From the NCBI GenBank assembly GCA_022820545.1, contig JAJEFG010000029.1, positions 1 through 34,999 of the forward strand: a DNA stretch of 34,999 nucleotides, in the 5' to 3' direction. Made by a program: the position numbers and the translations under genes. The notes beneath the pieces were generated by a model. That model saw only the letters and a program-made list of their open reading frames with translations. It did not search any database and was not told where the DNA came from. Position 1 is the stretch's first letter. Each line of letters starts with the position of its first letter. Positions 17,367-25,408 of this stretch are shown one piece after another. Origin of the DNA: Acidobacteriota bacterium. GTDB lineage: Bacteria; Acidobacteriota; Vicinamibacteria; Marinacidobacterales; Marinacidobacteraceae.

Positions 17367-17671
17367 CCGGAGCTCCCCTACATCAAGTTCCGGGAACGCC
17401 GCTGGAGGCGCGGGACGATGCTAGGCGGTTGGCTCGTTGCCGCTGTCGGCAGCGTGATCTTCATGATCTGTTCCCGGTGGCGGACCCGCCCCGGCGGGGC
17501 CTATGTTCCTACATGCACGCGTGGCGTCCCGGCTGGGAACGCCGGCCTTCAGGCCGGCACAGCTCGCCGCAGGCGGGCGGCGGGAAGGACTCCGATGCCG
17601 GGAGGGAGCAGGTACGATCGGCTTTGCTCCGCGACGCAATCGTCTGGCATGCGGAGTGAGGGAGGCCGGTC
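17367..17671. other. Non-coding divergent region with palindromic repeat
   Basis: About 305 bp separate the divergent coiled-coil and MBL genes. The only clear structure is the palindrome GCCGGCCT/AGGCCGGC at 17541-17558, flanked by GGGAAC as in other family copies. A GGGAGG ribosome site lies at 17658-17665 for the MBL gene. I found no supportable small gene or RNA. Confidence 0.5.
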
Positions 17672-18637
17672 GTGGTTCGTAACTCGTTGAAGGTGCTGCT
17701 TTGCGCGCTGGGGCTGTTCGCCTGTGGCGCCCCGGAACCGGCCCCCGCGCCGGAACCCGAACCGGAGGTCGAAGCTCCGGCCCGTACCGCGGACCCCTTC
17801 AAGCGCGGCCTCACCGAGGCCGACTTCCCCCGGATTCAGGAACTCGCGCCGGGCGTCTATTCCTACGAACAGCTCCGCGCCGCCGGCGAGGAGCTCTTCA
17901 CCACGGTGAGCATGTTCGTGGTCACCGATGAAGGGGTGCTGGTCGCCGACGGGCAGGGCAACTTCGAGGAGACCGCGCGGATGGTGGAGGAGATCGGCAA
18001 GGTCACCGACCAGCCCATCACCCATGTGGTCATCGCTTCTGACCACGGCGACCACACCGCGGGGAACGGCGCGTTCCCGGAGGGGGTCGAGTACATCGTC
18101 CACGAGAACTCGGTGGCCGCGATGGAGCGGATCCGCGAGCGGATTCCCGAGATCCCGATGCCGGAAACGGTGATCTCCGACCGGATGGACCTCACGCTCG
18201 GCGGCCGGATGATCGAGATCCTGTTCCTGGGCCGGGCCCACACCGGCGGCGACCTGGTGGTCCACCTGCCCGCAGAGAGCGTGCTCTTCCTCACCGAGGC
18301 ATACCTCCACCGGGTCTATCCGGCGATGCGCTCGGCCTATCCGACCGAGTGGGTCGCGATGCTCCGGCGGGCGCAGGAGATCGGCGCCCGGGTAAACATC
18401 CCCGGACACGGCTTCGTGGACAGCCCGGACGTGCTGCGCGACGAGTTGCAGGTCGCGATCGAGGCGATCGAGACGGTGATCGCCGAGTCCACCCGCCTCC
18501 ACGAGATGGGCCTCACCCCCGAGGAAGCCGACGCCGAGGCCGACTTCGGCGACCTCGAGACCTGGTCGCTCCGGGAGAGTCAGCGAGGCATGGCGCTCCG
18601 CCGGGTGTACATGGAGCTGAACGGCGAACTGCCGTAG
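17672..18637 (+). CDS. MBL-fold metallo-hydrolase lipoprotein with altered metal motif
   Basis: The 321-residue protein starts at GTG 17672 with GGAGG 6 nt upstream. A lipobox LGLFAC ends at Cys18, followed by a Pro/Glu-rich tether. The metallo-beta-lactamase fold follows, with SDHGDH at residues 123-128, His190 (AHTGGD), Glu209 (LFLTEA) and His246 (IPGHGFVD). In the usual HxHxDH motif the first His is Ser123 here, and the bridging Asp position appears to hold Glu209. The second metal site (Asp127, His128, His246) looks intact. It may be a mono- or altered-metal hydrolase anchored in the envelope; its substrate is unknown. Confidence 0.82.
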   Translation: MVRNSLKVLLCALGLFACGAPEPAPAPEPEPEVEAPARTADPFKRGLTEADFPRIQELAPGVYSYEQLRAAGEELFTTVSMFVVTDEGVLVADGQGNFEETARMVEEIGKVTDQPITHVVIASDHGDHTAGNGAFPEGVEYIVHENSVAAMERIRERIPEIPMPETVISDRMDLTLGGRMIEILFLGRAHTGGDLVVHLPAESVLFLTEAYLHRVYPAMRSAYPTEWVAMLRRAQEIGARVNIPGHGFVDSPDVLRDELQVAIEAIETVIAESTRLHEMGLTPEEADAEADFGDLETWSLRESQRGMALRRVYMELNGELP

Positions 18638-18864
18638 CTCCCGTTCGCCGAAGCCGGCGCGCGCCTGCGATCCGGCCCGGTTCGGCGACGTCCACCCGGA
18701 ACTTCGCCCCCGGACGCCTCGTTTACGGCGGTGGTGAAACCCGGGCGGCCCGTTCCAGTGAGAGCGCACGGTGCTTCGGCACCGGCCGCCAGGGTAAGAA
18801 ACCGGTGCGGTCCGACGTATCCCCGGCGATGCCATCCGTACCGGCTCCCGGATCCGCGCCGCGC

Positions 18865-19734
18865 ATGAATGCCGTCGCGCGGCCCCTGGGTCGCTTCCTC
18901 GCGACGTGGGTGCTGATCGCCGCCCCGGCCGCCGCGCAACCTCCCGCGGGTCCCGGCGAGGTGGACGTCTTCATGGCGCGGGTGCTGGAGAACCGGGACT
19001 CCTGGCGGCGTCTCGGCGACTTCGTCTTCCGCGAGATCGAGGAGTTCGAACTGGAAGCGCCGAGCCTGGTCCGGTTCTCCGGCTTCCGGCGCGAGTACGC
19101 GTGGTACGTCCACGACGAACTCGCGGTCCGCAGCCCGGTGCGCTTCGACGGAGTGGAGATCGGGGAAACGCGCCGGCGCCGCTCCGAGGACGAGTGGATC
19201 GGGGAAGAGGCGGAACGGCGCTCCGGCGGCGAGCCGGAGGACCTCGAACCGCGCTTCATCAACGACTTCTACTACTTCCTCGAATGGGCGGCGGAGCCTG
19301 ACGCGCGCCATTACCTCGCGGGGCGCGAGACGCTGGCCGGGCGCGAGGTCCTGCGCATCGAAAGCTATCCCCCGGGAACCTGCTGCGACGATCCGGACGA
19401 CCACGACGACGAAGAGCGCATCGAACGCGCCTTCGAGCGGACGTCCTTCGTCACCGTCTGGGTGGATCCCGAACTCCTGCAGGTCGTCAGGTACGCGTTC
19501 CACAACCCGGGACCCGATTTCCTTCCCGGCCGGTGGCTCCTCCGCGTCGAGGAACTCGACGCAGCCCTCGAAATGACGCCGGTCGGCGACGTCTGGATGC
19601 CGTCGTCGATGACCTTTGCCGGGCGCGTCACGACGGCGCTCGGCGAGTCCCGGGTGAGGCTCCGCCGCGCGTTCCTCGACTACCGGGAGGCGGAGGTCCG
19701 GGCGCGCCTGCTCGGGACGAGGCGCCGGCGGTGA
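18865..19734 (+). CDS. Secreted protein of unknown function, possibly LolA-like fold
   Basis: The 289-residue product has a Sec signal (LGRFLATWVLIAAPAAAQ). The mature part is rich in short amphipathic strands: YLAGRETLAGREVLRIESY, VTVWVDPELLQVVRYAF and MTPVGDVWMPSSMTFAG. This strand pattern is reminiscent of LolA-like outer-membrane lipoprotein-sorting relatives, but I cannot confirm the fold. A CC followed by DDPDDHDDEE forms an unusual acidic loop near residue 180. The start is uncertain: an upstream ATG near 18829 is in frame, but 18865 gives the cleaner signal. Its stop overlaps the GTG of the next gene, so both are translated together. Confidence 0.65.
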   Translation: MNAVARPLGRFLATWVLIAAPAAAQPPAGPGEVDVFMARVLENRDSWRRLGDFVFREIEEFELEAPSLVRFSGFRREYAWYVHDELAVRSPVRFDGVEIGETRRRRSEDEWIGEEAERRSGGEPEDLEPRFINDFYYFLEWAAEPDARHYLAGRETLAGREVLRIESYPPGTCCDDPDDHDDEERIERAFERTSFVTVWVDPELLQVVRYAFHNPGPDFLPGRWLLRVEELDAALEMTPVGDVWMPSSMTFAGRVTTALGESRVRLRRAFLDYREAEVRARLLGTRRRR

Positions 19735-21011
19735 GGCGCCGGCGGCGCGGCGCGCGCGGGATCGCGCTGGTCCTGTTGATCGCTCCCGCCCCGGTCGCCG
19801 GACAGCCGGAGACCGAAAAGGTGACCGAGGTGCGGGTCCACGGGAACCACTCGATCCCGGACGCCGACATCATCGAGCTGGCCGGCGTCCGGCCCGGCGA
19901 CCGGATCGCGCCGGGAACCGCGGAGGTCGTTGCGGCGCGGCTGCGCGGCACCGGCTGGTTCGACCAAGTGGAGGTGCGGAAGCGCTACACCTCCCTGACG
20001 CGAACGGATGCCGTGGCCCTCGTGGTGGTTGTCCGGGAGCTGGCGGGCGCGCCCCGCGCCGGCCCCGCGAGTCGCGCGGGCCGGTGGATCCGCGCGGCGC
20101 GCGCCGCGACCCGCCAGACGTTCTTCCTGCCGATCCTCGGCTACGCGGAGGGACAAGGCGTCACCTACGGCGCCCGGTTTGCGGTGACCGATGCGCTCGG
20201 CGAGCGGAGCCGGCTCGCGGCGCCGCTCAGCCTGGGCGGGCGGCGGCAGGCCGCGATCGAGTTCGACAAGCGCTGGAATGCGGGCCTCGTCCACGTGCTT
20301 CGGGGAGGTGTTGCCGCCACCCGGATCGAGAACCAGCACTACCTCGTCGAGGACCGGCGCTTCGCGGCCCGGCTGGGGGCCGACCGGCGGATCGGAACCG
20401 CGCTCGTGGCCTCGACCGAAGCGGTCTGGAACGAGGTTCGGTTCGGGGGCGTGACGGAGCGGGCGGCGACGTACGGAGTCCGGCTGCGGCTCGACACCCG
20501 GCGGGACGCCGCGTTCCCGCGGGATGCGGTGTTCGCCGAGGCGAGCTGGAGCTGGCTCGACCGGGAGCGCGGTCCGGCCGTCGTCTCGGTTCCGCGCATC
20601 GAGGCGCGCGGCTTTCTCGGTCTCCTCGGACAGTCGGTGCTCGCCGTCCGGGCCGAATACCGCGGCGCGAGCGCTCCGTTGCCGCCGTGGGCTCAGCCGC
20701 TGCTCGGCGGCATCGGCGCGGTGCGCGGACACCGGGTGGGCGTCCGGGCGGGGGACCGGTTGGCGGTCGTGTCGGGCGAGCTGCGGCTCCCCCTCACCTC
20801 ACCGCTCTCCTTCGGGAAGATCGGCGTACGGGCGTTCTTCGACACGGGCGCCGTCTTCGGCGCGGCGAACCGGATCGGCGAGGCCCGGTTCCTCCGGGGC
20901 GCGGGGGCCGGCGTCTTCCTGAACGCGGCCGTTCTCACCCTCCGGCTCGACGCGGCGCGGAACTTCGAGGGAGGCGCCCGGCTCCACTTCGCCACCGGGG
21001 TGCGATTCTGA
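19731..21011 (+). CDS. POTRA-containing outer-membrane barrel protein, BamA/TamA-like
   Basis: The 426-residue protein starts at GTG 19731, overlapping the previous stop (GTGA). After a signal (GIALVLLIAPAPVAGQ) comes one POTRA-like domain (VTEVRVHGNHSIPDADIIELAGVRPGDRI...GWFDQVEVRKRY, about residues 28-105). A beta-barrel follows with GEARFLRGAGAGVFLNAAVLTLRLDAA and terminal RF. One POTRA is fewer than in BamA (five) or TamA (three), so it is more like small surface-antigen or FhaC-like relatives. The coupling with the upstream secreted protein suggests a dedicated assembly or transport pair. Confidence 0.82.
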   Translation: MRRRRRGARGIALVLLIAPAPVAGQPETEKVTEVRVHGNHSIPDADIIELAGVRPGDRIAPGTAEVVAARLRGTGWFDQVEVRKRYTSLTRTDAVALVVVVRELAGAPRAGPASRAGRWIRAARAATRQTFFLPILGYAEGQGVTYGARFAVTDALGERSRLAAPLSLGGRRQAAIEFDKRWNAGLVHVLRGGVAATRIENQHYLVEDRRFAARLGADRRIGTALVASTEAVWNEVRFGGVTERAATYGVRLRLDTRRDAAFPRDAVFAEASWSWLDRERGPAVVSVPRIEARGFLGLLGQSVLAVRAEYRGASAPLPPWAQPLLGGIGAVRGHRVGVRAGDRLAVVSGELRLPLTSPLSFGKIGVRAFFDTGAVFGAANRIGEARFLRGAGAGVFLNAAVLTLRLDAARNFEGGARLHFATGVRF

Positions 21012-21072
21012 CGCGAGCCGGCCGGCTCGATGCGGCTCGCCGGGAGCGGGAGCGGAACCGCGCGCGACTCCG

Positions 21073-22230
21073 CTACGCGAGCGTTCGGCCCGGCCGGATG
21101 CCCGCGAGGTACGCCTCGCACGGCTCGCAGCGGATGCCCCGCATGTCCAGCCGCTCGTCCCCCCGGTAGAGCAGCCGCGCCTCGGCCTCCGGGTAGTCCT
21201 CCAGGAACGCCCGAAGTCCCCTGAGGTCGCGTTCACGGACTGTCACGCCGTTCTTCACCTCGAACGCCCGGAGTCCATCCTCGCCGTAGACGACGAAGTC
21301 GACCTCGTTCCCCGACTTGGTGCGCCAGTAGGAGAGGTTTGCGTCGACGCCCGAATAGTCGATCCAGGCGCGCAGGTGCTGGGCCACGAGCCCTTCCAGG
21401 GCGCCGCCGTCGATCTCCTCGGGCCGGTCGAGCGGACCTGCCGGACGCGCGGACCGGAAGACCCCCGCGTCGAACCAGTAGAACTTGGGATGCGCGACGA
21501 GCTGGCGTTTCTGCCGCTTCCGGAACACGGGCAGGCGGAACGCCAGGTAGAGGTCCTCGAGGATCGCGATGTAGGCCTCGGTGGTCTTCCGGCCCGTGTG
21601 CGTCTCGCGCGCCACCTCCGCGATGTTGAGGACGGAGCCGTGCGAGAACGAGATGACCTCCACGAAACGGGCGAAGTCCTCCAGCCGGCGCACCAGGCCC
21701 TCGGCCTGCACCTCCTCGCGGATGGCGAGCGCTACGTACGTGTTCAGCGTCGCGTCCGGCGTATCCGAATCCCAGACGACCGGCAGCATGCCCCGGCGCA
21801 ACGCGGCGGCGAGGTCGAAGGACGGCAACTCGGCGGCCATGAACGGGTGCATGCGCTCCAGCAGCAGCCGGCCGGCGAGCAGGTTGACGCCCGCGCGCTT
21901 CAGCTTGCGGGCCGAGGAACCGGTCAGGACGAAGCGGGGCGCCGCCCGTCGGCCATGCCGTTCGATGAGATGGTGGACCACGTCGAGCAGGGCGGGGACC
22001 CGCTGCACCTCGTCGAGGACGACGACCTTCGCCTCGGGATTGCCGTCCACGAGTTCCCGGAGCCGTTCGGGACGCGCCGCGAAGCGCTGGTGGACCTCGG
22101 GCCGGAGGAGATCGACCCAGAGCGCGTCAGCGAACGCCTGCATCAGGAAGGTGGATTTTCCGGTGCCCCGCGGTCCGAACAGGAAATGACTGGCTTCCGG
22201 AGGCTGGAAGAATCGACGTACAAACTCCAT
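21073..22230 (-). CDS. AAA-family ATPase with DUF4143 C-terminal domain (copy B)
   Basis: The 385-residue protein starts at ATG 22230 (EFVRRFFQPPEASHFLFGP). It has Walker A GPRGTGKST, Walker B VVVLDEVQRVP, sensor-like LTGSSARKL and a helix-turn-helix-like segment (LNIAEVARETHTGRKTTEAYIAILEDL). The C-terminal DUF4143 part has NEVDFVVYGEDGLRAFEVKNG, again the D...ExK pattern. It is the same family as 8168-9316 but clearly diverged. A longer frame to 22350 lacks homology to copy A. It is co-directional with the protease operon but separated from it by 92 bp with its own possible promoter. Confidence 0.84.
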   Translation of the reverse strand: MEFVRRFFQPPEASHFLFGPRGTGKSTFLMQAFADALWVDLLRPEVHQRFAARPERLRELVDGNPEAKVVVLDEVQRVPALLDVVHHLIERHGRRAAPRFVLTGSSARKLKRAGVNLLAGRLLLERMHPFMAAELPSFDLAAALRRGMLPVVWDSDTPDATLNTYVALAIREEVQAEGLVRRLEDFARFVEVISFSHGSVLNIAEVARETHTGRKTTEAYIAILEDLYLAFRLPVFRKRQKRQLVAHPKFYWFDAGVFRSARPAGPLDRPEEIDGGALEGLVAQHLRAWIDYSGVDANLSYWRTKSGNEVDFVVYGEDGLRAFEVKNGVTVRERDLRGLRAFLEDYPEAEARLLYRGDERLDMRGIRCEPCEAYLAGIRPGRTLA

Positions 22231-22252
22231 TTCTGCTGCGTTTATGGAGGTA

Positions 22253-22280
22253 ATACTACCAAAACGGCAGGTCTTGTTCA
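22253..22280 (-). promoter_or_regulatory. Possible promoter of the second DUF4143 ATPase
   Basis: On the minus strand TGAACA (22275-22280) and TAGTAT (22253-22258) are 16 bp apart, each matching four of six consensus bases. They sit in an AT-rich patch containing the near-palindrome GGTAGTATTACC. Transcription would start about 15 nt before ATG 22230. Confidence 0.35.
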
Positions 22281-22322
22281 GGTCTCGGCTCGCCCCGAAC
22301 GCCGAGCGCTGGGAGTGTGGTG

Positions 22323-23183
22323 CTACGCCTTCTTCTTTCGCCGTAGCCAATCCTTCACCCGCCGAACCTTCGGCCCGAAGGCCTCGGCGAGGAGGGTGTT
22401 CGCGACGGCGCCGTGAAGCAGGTCGCGGAGCGGGTCCACCGGAACCAGGTGAGCAAGGGTCGCGGTTTCGTCGATCCGGATCGGCGCCGCCGCGCCGTCG
22501 GGCAACTTCGCACCGCCCGGGGGCCCGATCGCGTACGTGATGCCGATCAGCTTGCCGTCCGGGTCCGTATCCGGACGGTCGCCGAAGCCCGGCTCCGGCT
22601 TCAGGATGACGGGGCTGCCACTGCTACCGGGGAACATTGTTCCTTCCACGAGAAGTGGCGTCAGGAGGCCCCACCGTCTCGGAATCTCCGCCAGCGTTAC
22701 CGATCGAAGCGCCGGATACTCCGCGCGTTTCCGGCGCGCACGCTCCACGAATCCCACGAGCCGGCCCTCGGCCCCCTCCGCGATCCCGAGTCGCCGGAGT
22801 TCGCGGATGGAGAGGGTGTCGGTTTCCACGTCGAAGCTGCGGACCTGGATTTCGTCGGGGAGATGCGTCGGGTCCAGCAGCAGGGCCGCGACATCATCGG
22901 TCCGGTAAGTGAACCAGGTGCCCGGACCCGCGCCGCTCCTGGCGGTTACCGAATGGACGAAGGCCTCTTCTGCGCCGCTGGGTCGAAAAAGCACATCGAT
23001 GCGCCGGCCGGCATGCTTGACGACATGGGCATTGGTCACGAGGAACAAGAACCTCCGGGTCCGGCGGTGGGAGTGCCGCGCGTGACAAAGAAACCCCGTG
23101 CCGACGCCGCAGAACCGATTCTCGATGTCGAAGGTATGGAGGAGGACCACCGTGTCGAGATGCGGCCGTTCGCTGGTTCGCAT
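22323..23183 (-). CDS. Trypsin-like serine protease with intact triad
   Basis: The 286-residue protein has the chymotrypsin-fold layout: GTGFLCH, then LFLVTNAHVV with His53, a DDVAALLL stretch with Asp97, and FPGSSGSPVI with Ser188 as nucleophile. The triad is complete. There is no signal peptide or lipobox, so it is probably cytoplasmic, unlike HtrA/DegP; there is also no PDZ domain. The C-terminus is basic (VRRVKDWLRRKKKA). It is the last gene of a three-gene set, 32 bp after the pseudoprotease, with which it shares the overall order of motifs. The target is unknown; cleavage of a partner in the same operon is a plausible idea only. Confidence 0.8.
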   Translation of the reverse strand: MRTSERPHLDTVVLLHTFDIENRFCGVGTGFLCHARHSHRRTRRFLFLVTNAHVVKHAGRRIDVLFRPSGAEEAFVHSVTARSGAGPGTWFTYRTDDVAALLLDPTHLPDEIQVRSFDVETDTLSIRELRRLGIAEGAEGRLVGFVERARRKRAEYPALRSVTLAEIPRRWGLLTPLLVEGTMFPGSSGSPVILKPEPGFGDRPDTDPDGKLIGITYAIGPPGGAKLPDGAAAPIRIDETATLAHLVPVDPLRDLLHGAVANTLLAEAFGPKVRRVKDWLRRKKKA

Positions 23184-23215
23184 GGACTGGGCGCTCCTCC
23201 CGACGGCGTTTCGGT

Positions 23216-24016
23216 TCAGGGAGAGCCGCCCCCGGCAGCCATCCTTACCAGCCTCAGGATCGCGTCAACCGGAACGATGCGGACCAACCCGGTGTGAACC
23301 TGGACGAGCATGGTCAGCCCGTCATCGGTGCGCCGAACCGGCCCCTCCGGATTCGGCAGGGAGTCGCTGACGAGGCCGATGAGATGGGGTCTGGGATGGG
23401 TGAGCGGTTGGCCTCCCCGGCCGCGTCCGGGCCTGATGACCACCGGGCTCCCCGTGTTGCCGGCGAAGGTTGTGGCGTCCACCAGGAAGGTCGGCGACCG
23501 CCGCCCGTAGAAGTCCTGGATCCGGGCGATGATGCCCCTCCGCACCATCGTTACCGGACGGAAGCGCAGGCGCTCGGGAGTGAACCCGAGCACCAGCACG
23601 TCGTCGCCTTCCCCGACGCCGTGTCGCCTCAGTTGCGAGCCCTCCAGAGCGCCGCCCCGCAGATCGAATGTCTCGCAGCGAATCGCGTCCTCCTTGAGCC
23701 GCTCCGGATCGAGCGGCAACAGAGCGACATCCCTTTCGGAGTCCACCAGCCAGTCTCCCGGTGCGATCCGGTTCCGGCCGTCCGCAAGGTAGCTGGTCCT
23801 GCGGAATCCGCGGCGACGCCCGCAGATCAGGAGCGTCTTGCCGAGATCGCCGCTTACCGCCCGCCCGCTCGTCACCAGGAACAGCAGGGTGCGCCCTTCG
23901 GCGCCGCCCGTGAAGTAGCGGCAGAAAAACCCGGTCGCCGCGTATCGGAGTCTCTCCCCGCCGGAGTCCTCGAACATGGCCAGCGTGTCGAGGTAGCGGG
24001 ACGGCAACTTCGGCAT
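23216..24016 (-). CDS. Trypsin-like pseudoprotease (His and Ser lost)
   Basis: The 266-residue protein follows the neighbour's layout: ATGFFCRYF, LLFLVTSGRAV, ERDVALLPLD, TFAGNTGSPVVI. At the catalytic His position there is Arg52 (LVTSGR against LVTNAH). At the nucleophile there is Thr188 (GNTGSP against GSSGSP), while Asp96 remains. It should therefore be catalytically inactive or nearly so, perhaps a regulator or substrate-binding partner of the active enzyme. There is no signal peptide. ATG 24016 lies 39 bp after the stop of the winged-helix gene and no strong ribosome site is visible. Confidence 0.75.
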   Translation of the reverse strand: MPKLPSRYLDTLAMFEDSGGERLRYAATGFFCRYFTGGAEGRTLLFLVTSGRAVSGDLGKTLLICGRRRGFRRTSYLADGRNRIAPGDWLVDSERDVALLPLDPERLKEDAIRCETFDLRGGALEGSQLRRHGVGEGDDVLVLGFTPERLRFRPVTMVRRGIIARIQDFYGRRSPTFLVDATTFAGNTGSPVVIRPGRGRGGQPLTHPRPHLIGLVSDSLPNPEGPVRRTDDGLTMLVQVHTGLVRIVPVDAILRLVRMAAGGGSP

Positions 24017-24055
24017 GCGGCAGGTTGGTGACGGGACAGGAGTCTCCAGGGCGAA

Positions 24056-25063
24056 TCAGGAACTGGAGTCTCGGGCTCCTTGCGGCGGCCACCTCTCGCG
24101 ACGGGTGCGGTATGCCTGCTTCGGAGTGTTCGGACGGTCGGGAAACCGGCGTTCCAGCAGGCCCGCCTTCAGGAGCGGCCGGAGGTGGCGGTTCGCGAGG
24201 CCGCGCCGGTGCATGTCGAACCAGCGCGCCAGTTGAGCCGGAGTGGTCCACTCGCGGTGAAGGCAGATGTCGAGGATCAGGGCCCGGAAGGCCTCGGGGT
24301 GCGGGCGCTCGCCGACGGCCTTCACCTGGGGGAGGAACACTCCGGGGAGATCCTTGAAGCGCGCCTCGTGATCTTCTGCAGGAGGAGGGACTACCGGCGG
24401 ACGGCCCGGGGTTGTCGACGGACGGGGTTTCGGCCGGGTTTCACCGCTCGTTGCGCTTGCGGGTTGCGGGAGCAGCGGCTGCCGGTTCTCCTCGGTGCGG
24501 GCCGCGACCCGTGCCCCTGGTTTCTCGGCCTTCGCAAATCCACGGACCGGAGAGCTGGAAGCCTGCCGATCCGATTCTTCGGGTGGATCCAGGAGACCGA
24601 GTCCGATGCGGCTCTCGCCCGAAGGGGGAAGGGTCAGCCGGTGAAGGCTGGAGAGCGCCGCGGCAATTCCGCCGCTGCCCTCGGTCAGCCGGCCGCCGAG
24701 CCCGCGCACCGCGCGGCCCAGCTCCCGGACTTTCGCGGTCGTTCCGGTGACCTTGCCGTCGGAGCCGCGAAGGGCGCGGGTGCTGCGGACGATCCCCCCG
24801 CCGAAGTCGCGGGCGGCGTGTCCGACCCGTACCGCTGTCCGGGCTACTTTTTCGCCTTGCTTGGCCATCCGGCGAATCCGCTCGCGGGCCGCCGGCCAGT
24901 TCTCCTTGGCGTACCGGTAGGCCGCCGGAATCCCGGAGAGGAGCCAGCGAATCCAGATCCAGAGTCCGTGGAGTCGTGGCCGCGGCTTTCGGAGCCACGC
25001 GCGGATAGCGTCGAGTCCTGGCGGTGTCTCTTCCGGTCTCTCGAAGAGGCGGAGCGCGGACAT
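24056..25063 (-). CDS. Hydrophobic-helix and winged-helix protein, first gene of protease operon
   Basis: The 335-residue protein has a Trp-rich hydrophobic helix at residues 31-52 (LHGLWIWIRWLLSGIPAAYR). A basic helical stretch (53-110) and a Pro-rich disordered linker (160-235) follow. The C-terminal winged helix (about 256-325) contains FRALILDICLHREWTTPAQLARW and RPLLKAGLLERRFPDRPNTP. That domain resembles the one ending many Schlafen/AlbA-type ATP-binding proteins. It could bind DNA while its N-terminus touches the membrane. The gene starts 74 bp from the tandem array and is a candidate reader of it. I cannot name the family. Confidence 0.65.
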   Translation of the reverse strand: MSALRLFERPEETPPGLDAIRAWLRKPRPRLHGLWIWIRWLLSGIPAAYRYAKENWPAARERIRRMAKQGEKVARTAVRVGHAARDFGGGIVRSTRALRGSDGKVTGTTAKVRELGRAVRGLGGRLTEGSGGIAAALSSLHRLTLPPSGESRIGLGLLDPPEESDRQASSSPVRGFAKAEKPGARVAARTEENRQPLLPQPASATSGETRPKPRPSTTPGRPPVVPPPAEDHEARFKDLPGVFLPQVKAVGERPHPEAFRALILDICLHREWTTPAQLARWFDMHRRGLANRHLRPLLKAGLLERRFPDRPNTPKQAYRTRRERWPPQGARDSSS

Positions 25064-25087
25064 GCGGCGCGCGACGCTAACACAATG

Positions 25088-25093
25088 ACTATA
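25088..25093 (-). promoter_or_regulatory. Probable -10 element of the protease operon
   Basis: The minus strand reads TATAGT here, five of six matches to TATAAT, 24 nt before ATG 25063. The leader would be about 17 nt and lacks a Shine-Dalgarno. No good -35 exists at 16-18 bp; a degenerate copy of the array motif near 25109 occupies that place, which would suit activator dependence. Confidence 0.4.
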
Positions 25094-25136
25094 GGGGCCT
25101 TCCGTTACAGTTCATGACGCTCCGCGTCACGTGGGT

Positions 25137-25408
25137 GCAACTGGTACCAGTGACGCGGTCGGTCAGTCCCGAACTAGTTACGGTCGTGGGGTCGGCTGGC
25201 CGTAACTAGTTATGTTAGGAGGCTCTGCCGGGGCCGAACTAGTAACAATGGCCAGCTCTTTCCGGCCGAACTGGGTACGTTGGAGGGGTCTGAGGGGCTG
25301 CAACTAGTGACGGAAAGGGGACCGGCGGACTGTTAGTAGTTACCGCGATGGGCTCGGCTGGCCCGGAACTAGTGACAGTAGATGTCCGCCGGACTGTCAC
25401 CAGTCACA
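25137..25408. repeat. Nine-unit AACTAGTNAC array with 32.5-bp period
   Basis: Units begin at 25139, 25172, 25204, 25237, 25269, 25302, 25334, 25367 and about 25398, so steps are 33, 32, 33, 32, 33, 32, 33 and about 31. Four units match AACTAGTNAC exactly and one has a single mismatch; the others differ at two positions. Most are preceded by GGCC plus one or two bases. Several are palindromic, such as TAACTAGTTA (25203-25212) and ACTGGTACCAGT (25140-25151). The 22-bp spacers are not conserved. The period is not a multiple of three, so it is not coding. The array lies just upstream of the winged-helix/protease operon and downstream of recQ. Confidence 0.75.

Noticed and set aside
25137-25408. 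CRISPR array
   Set aside because: Units are only about 10 bp and variable, spacers are about 22 bp, and there are no cas genes. The period of 32.5 bp and the palindromic units fit protein-binding sites better.
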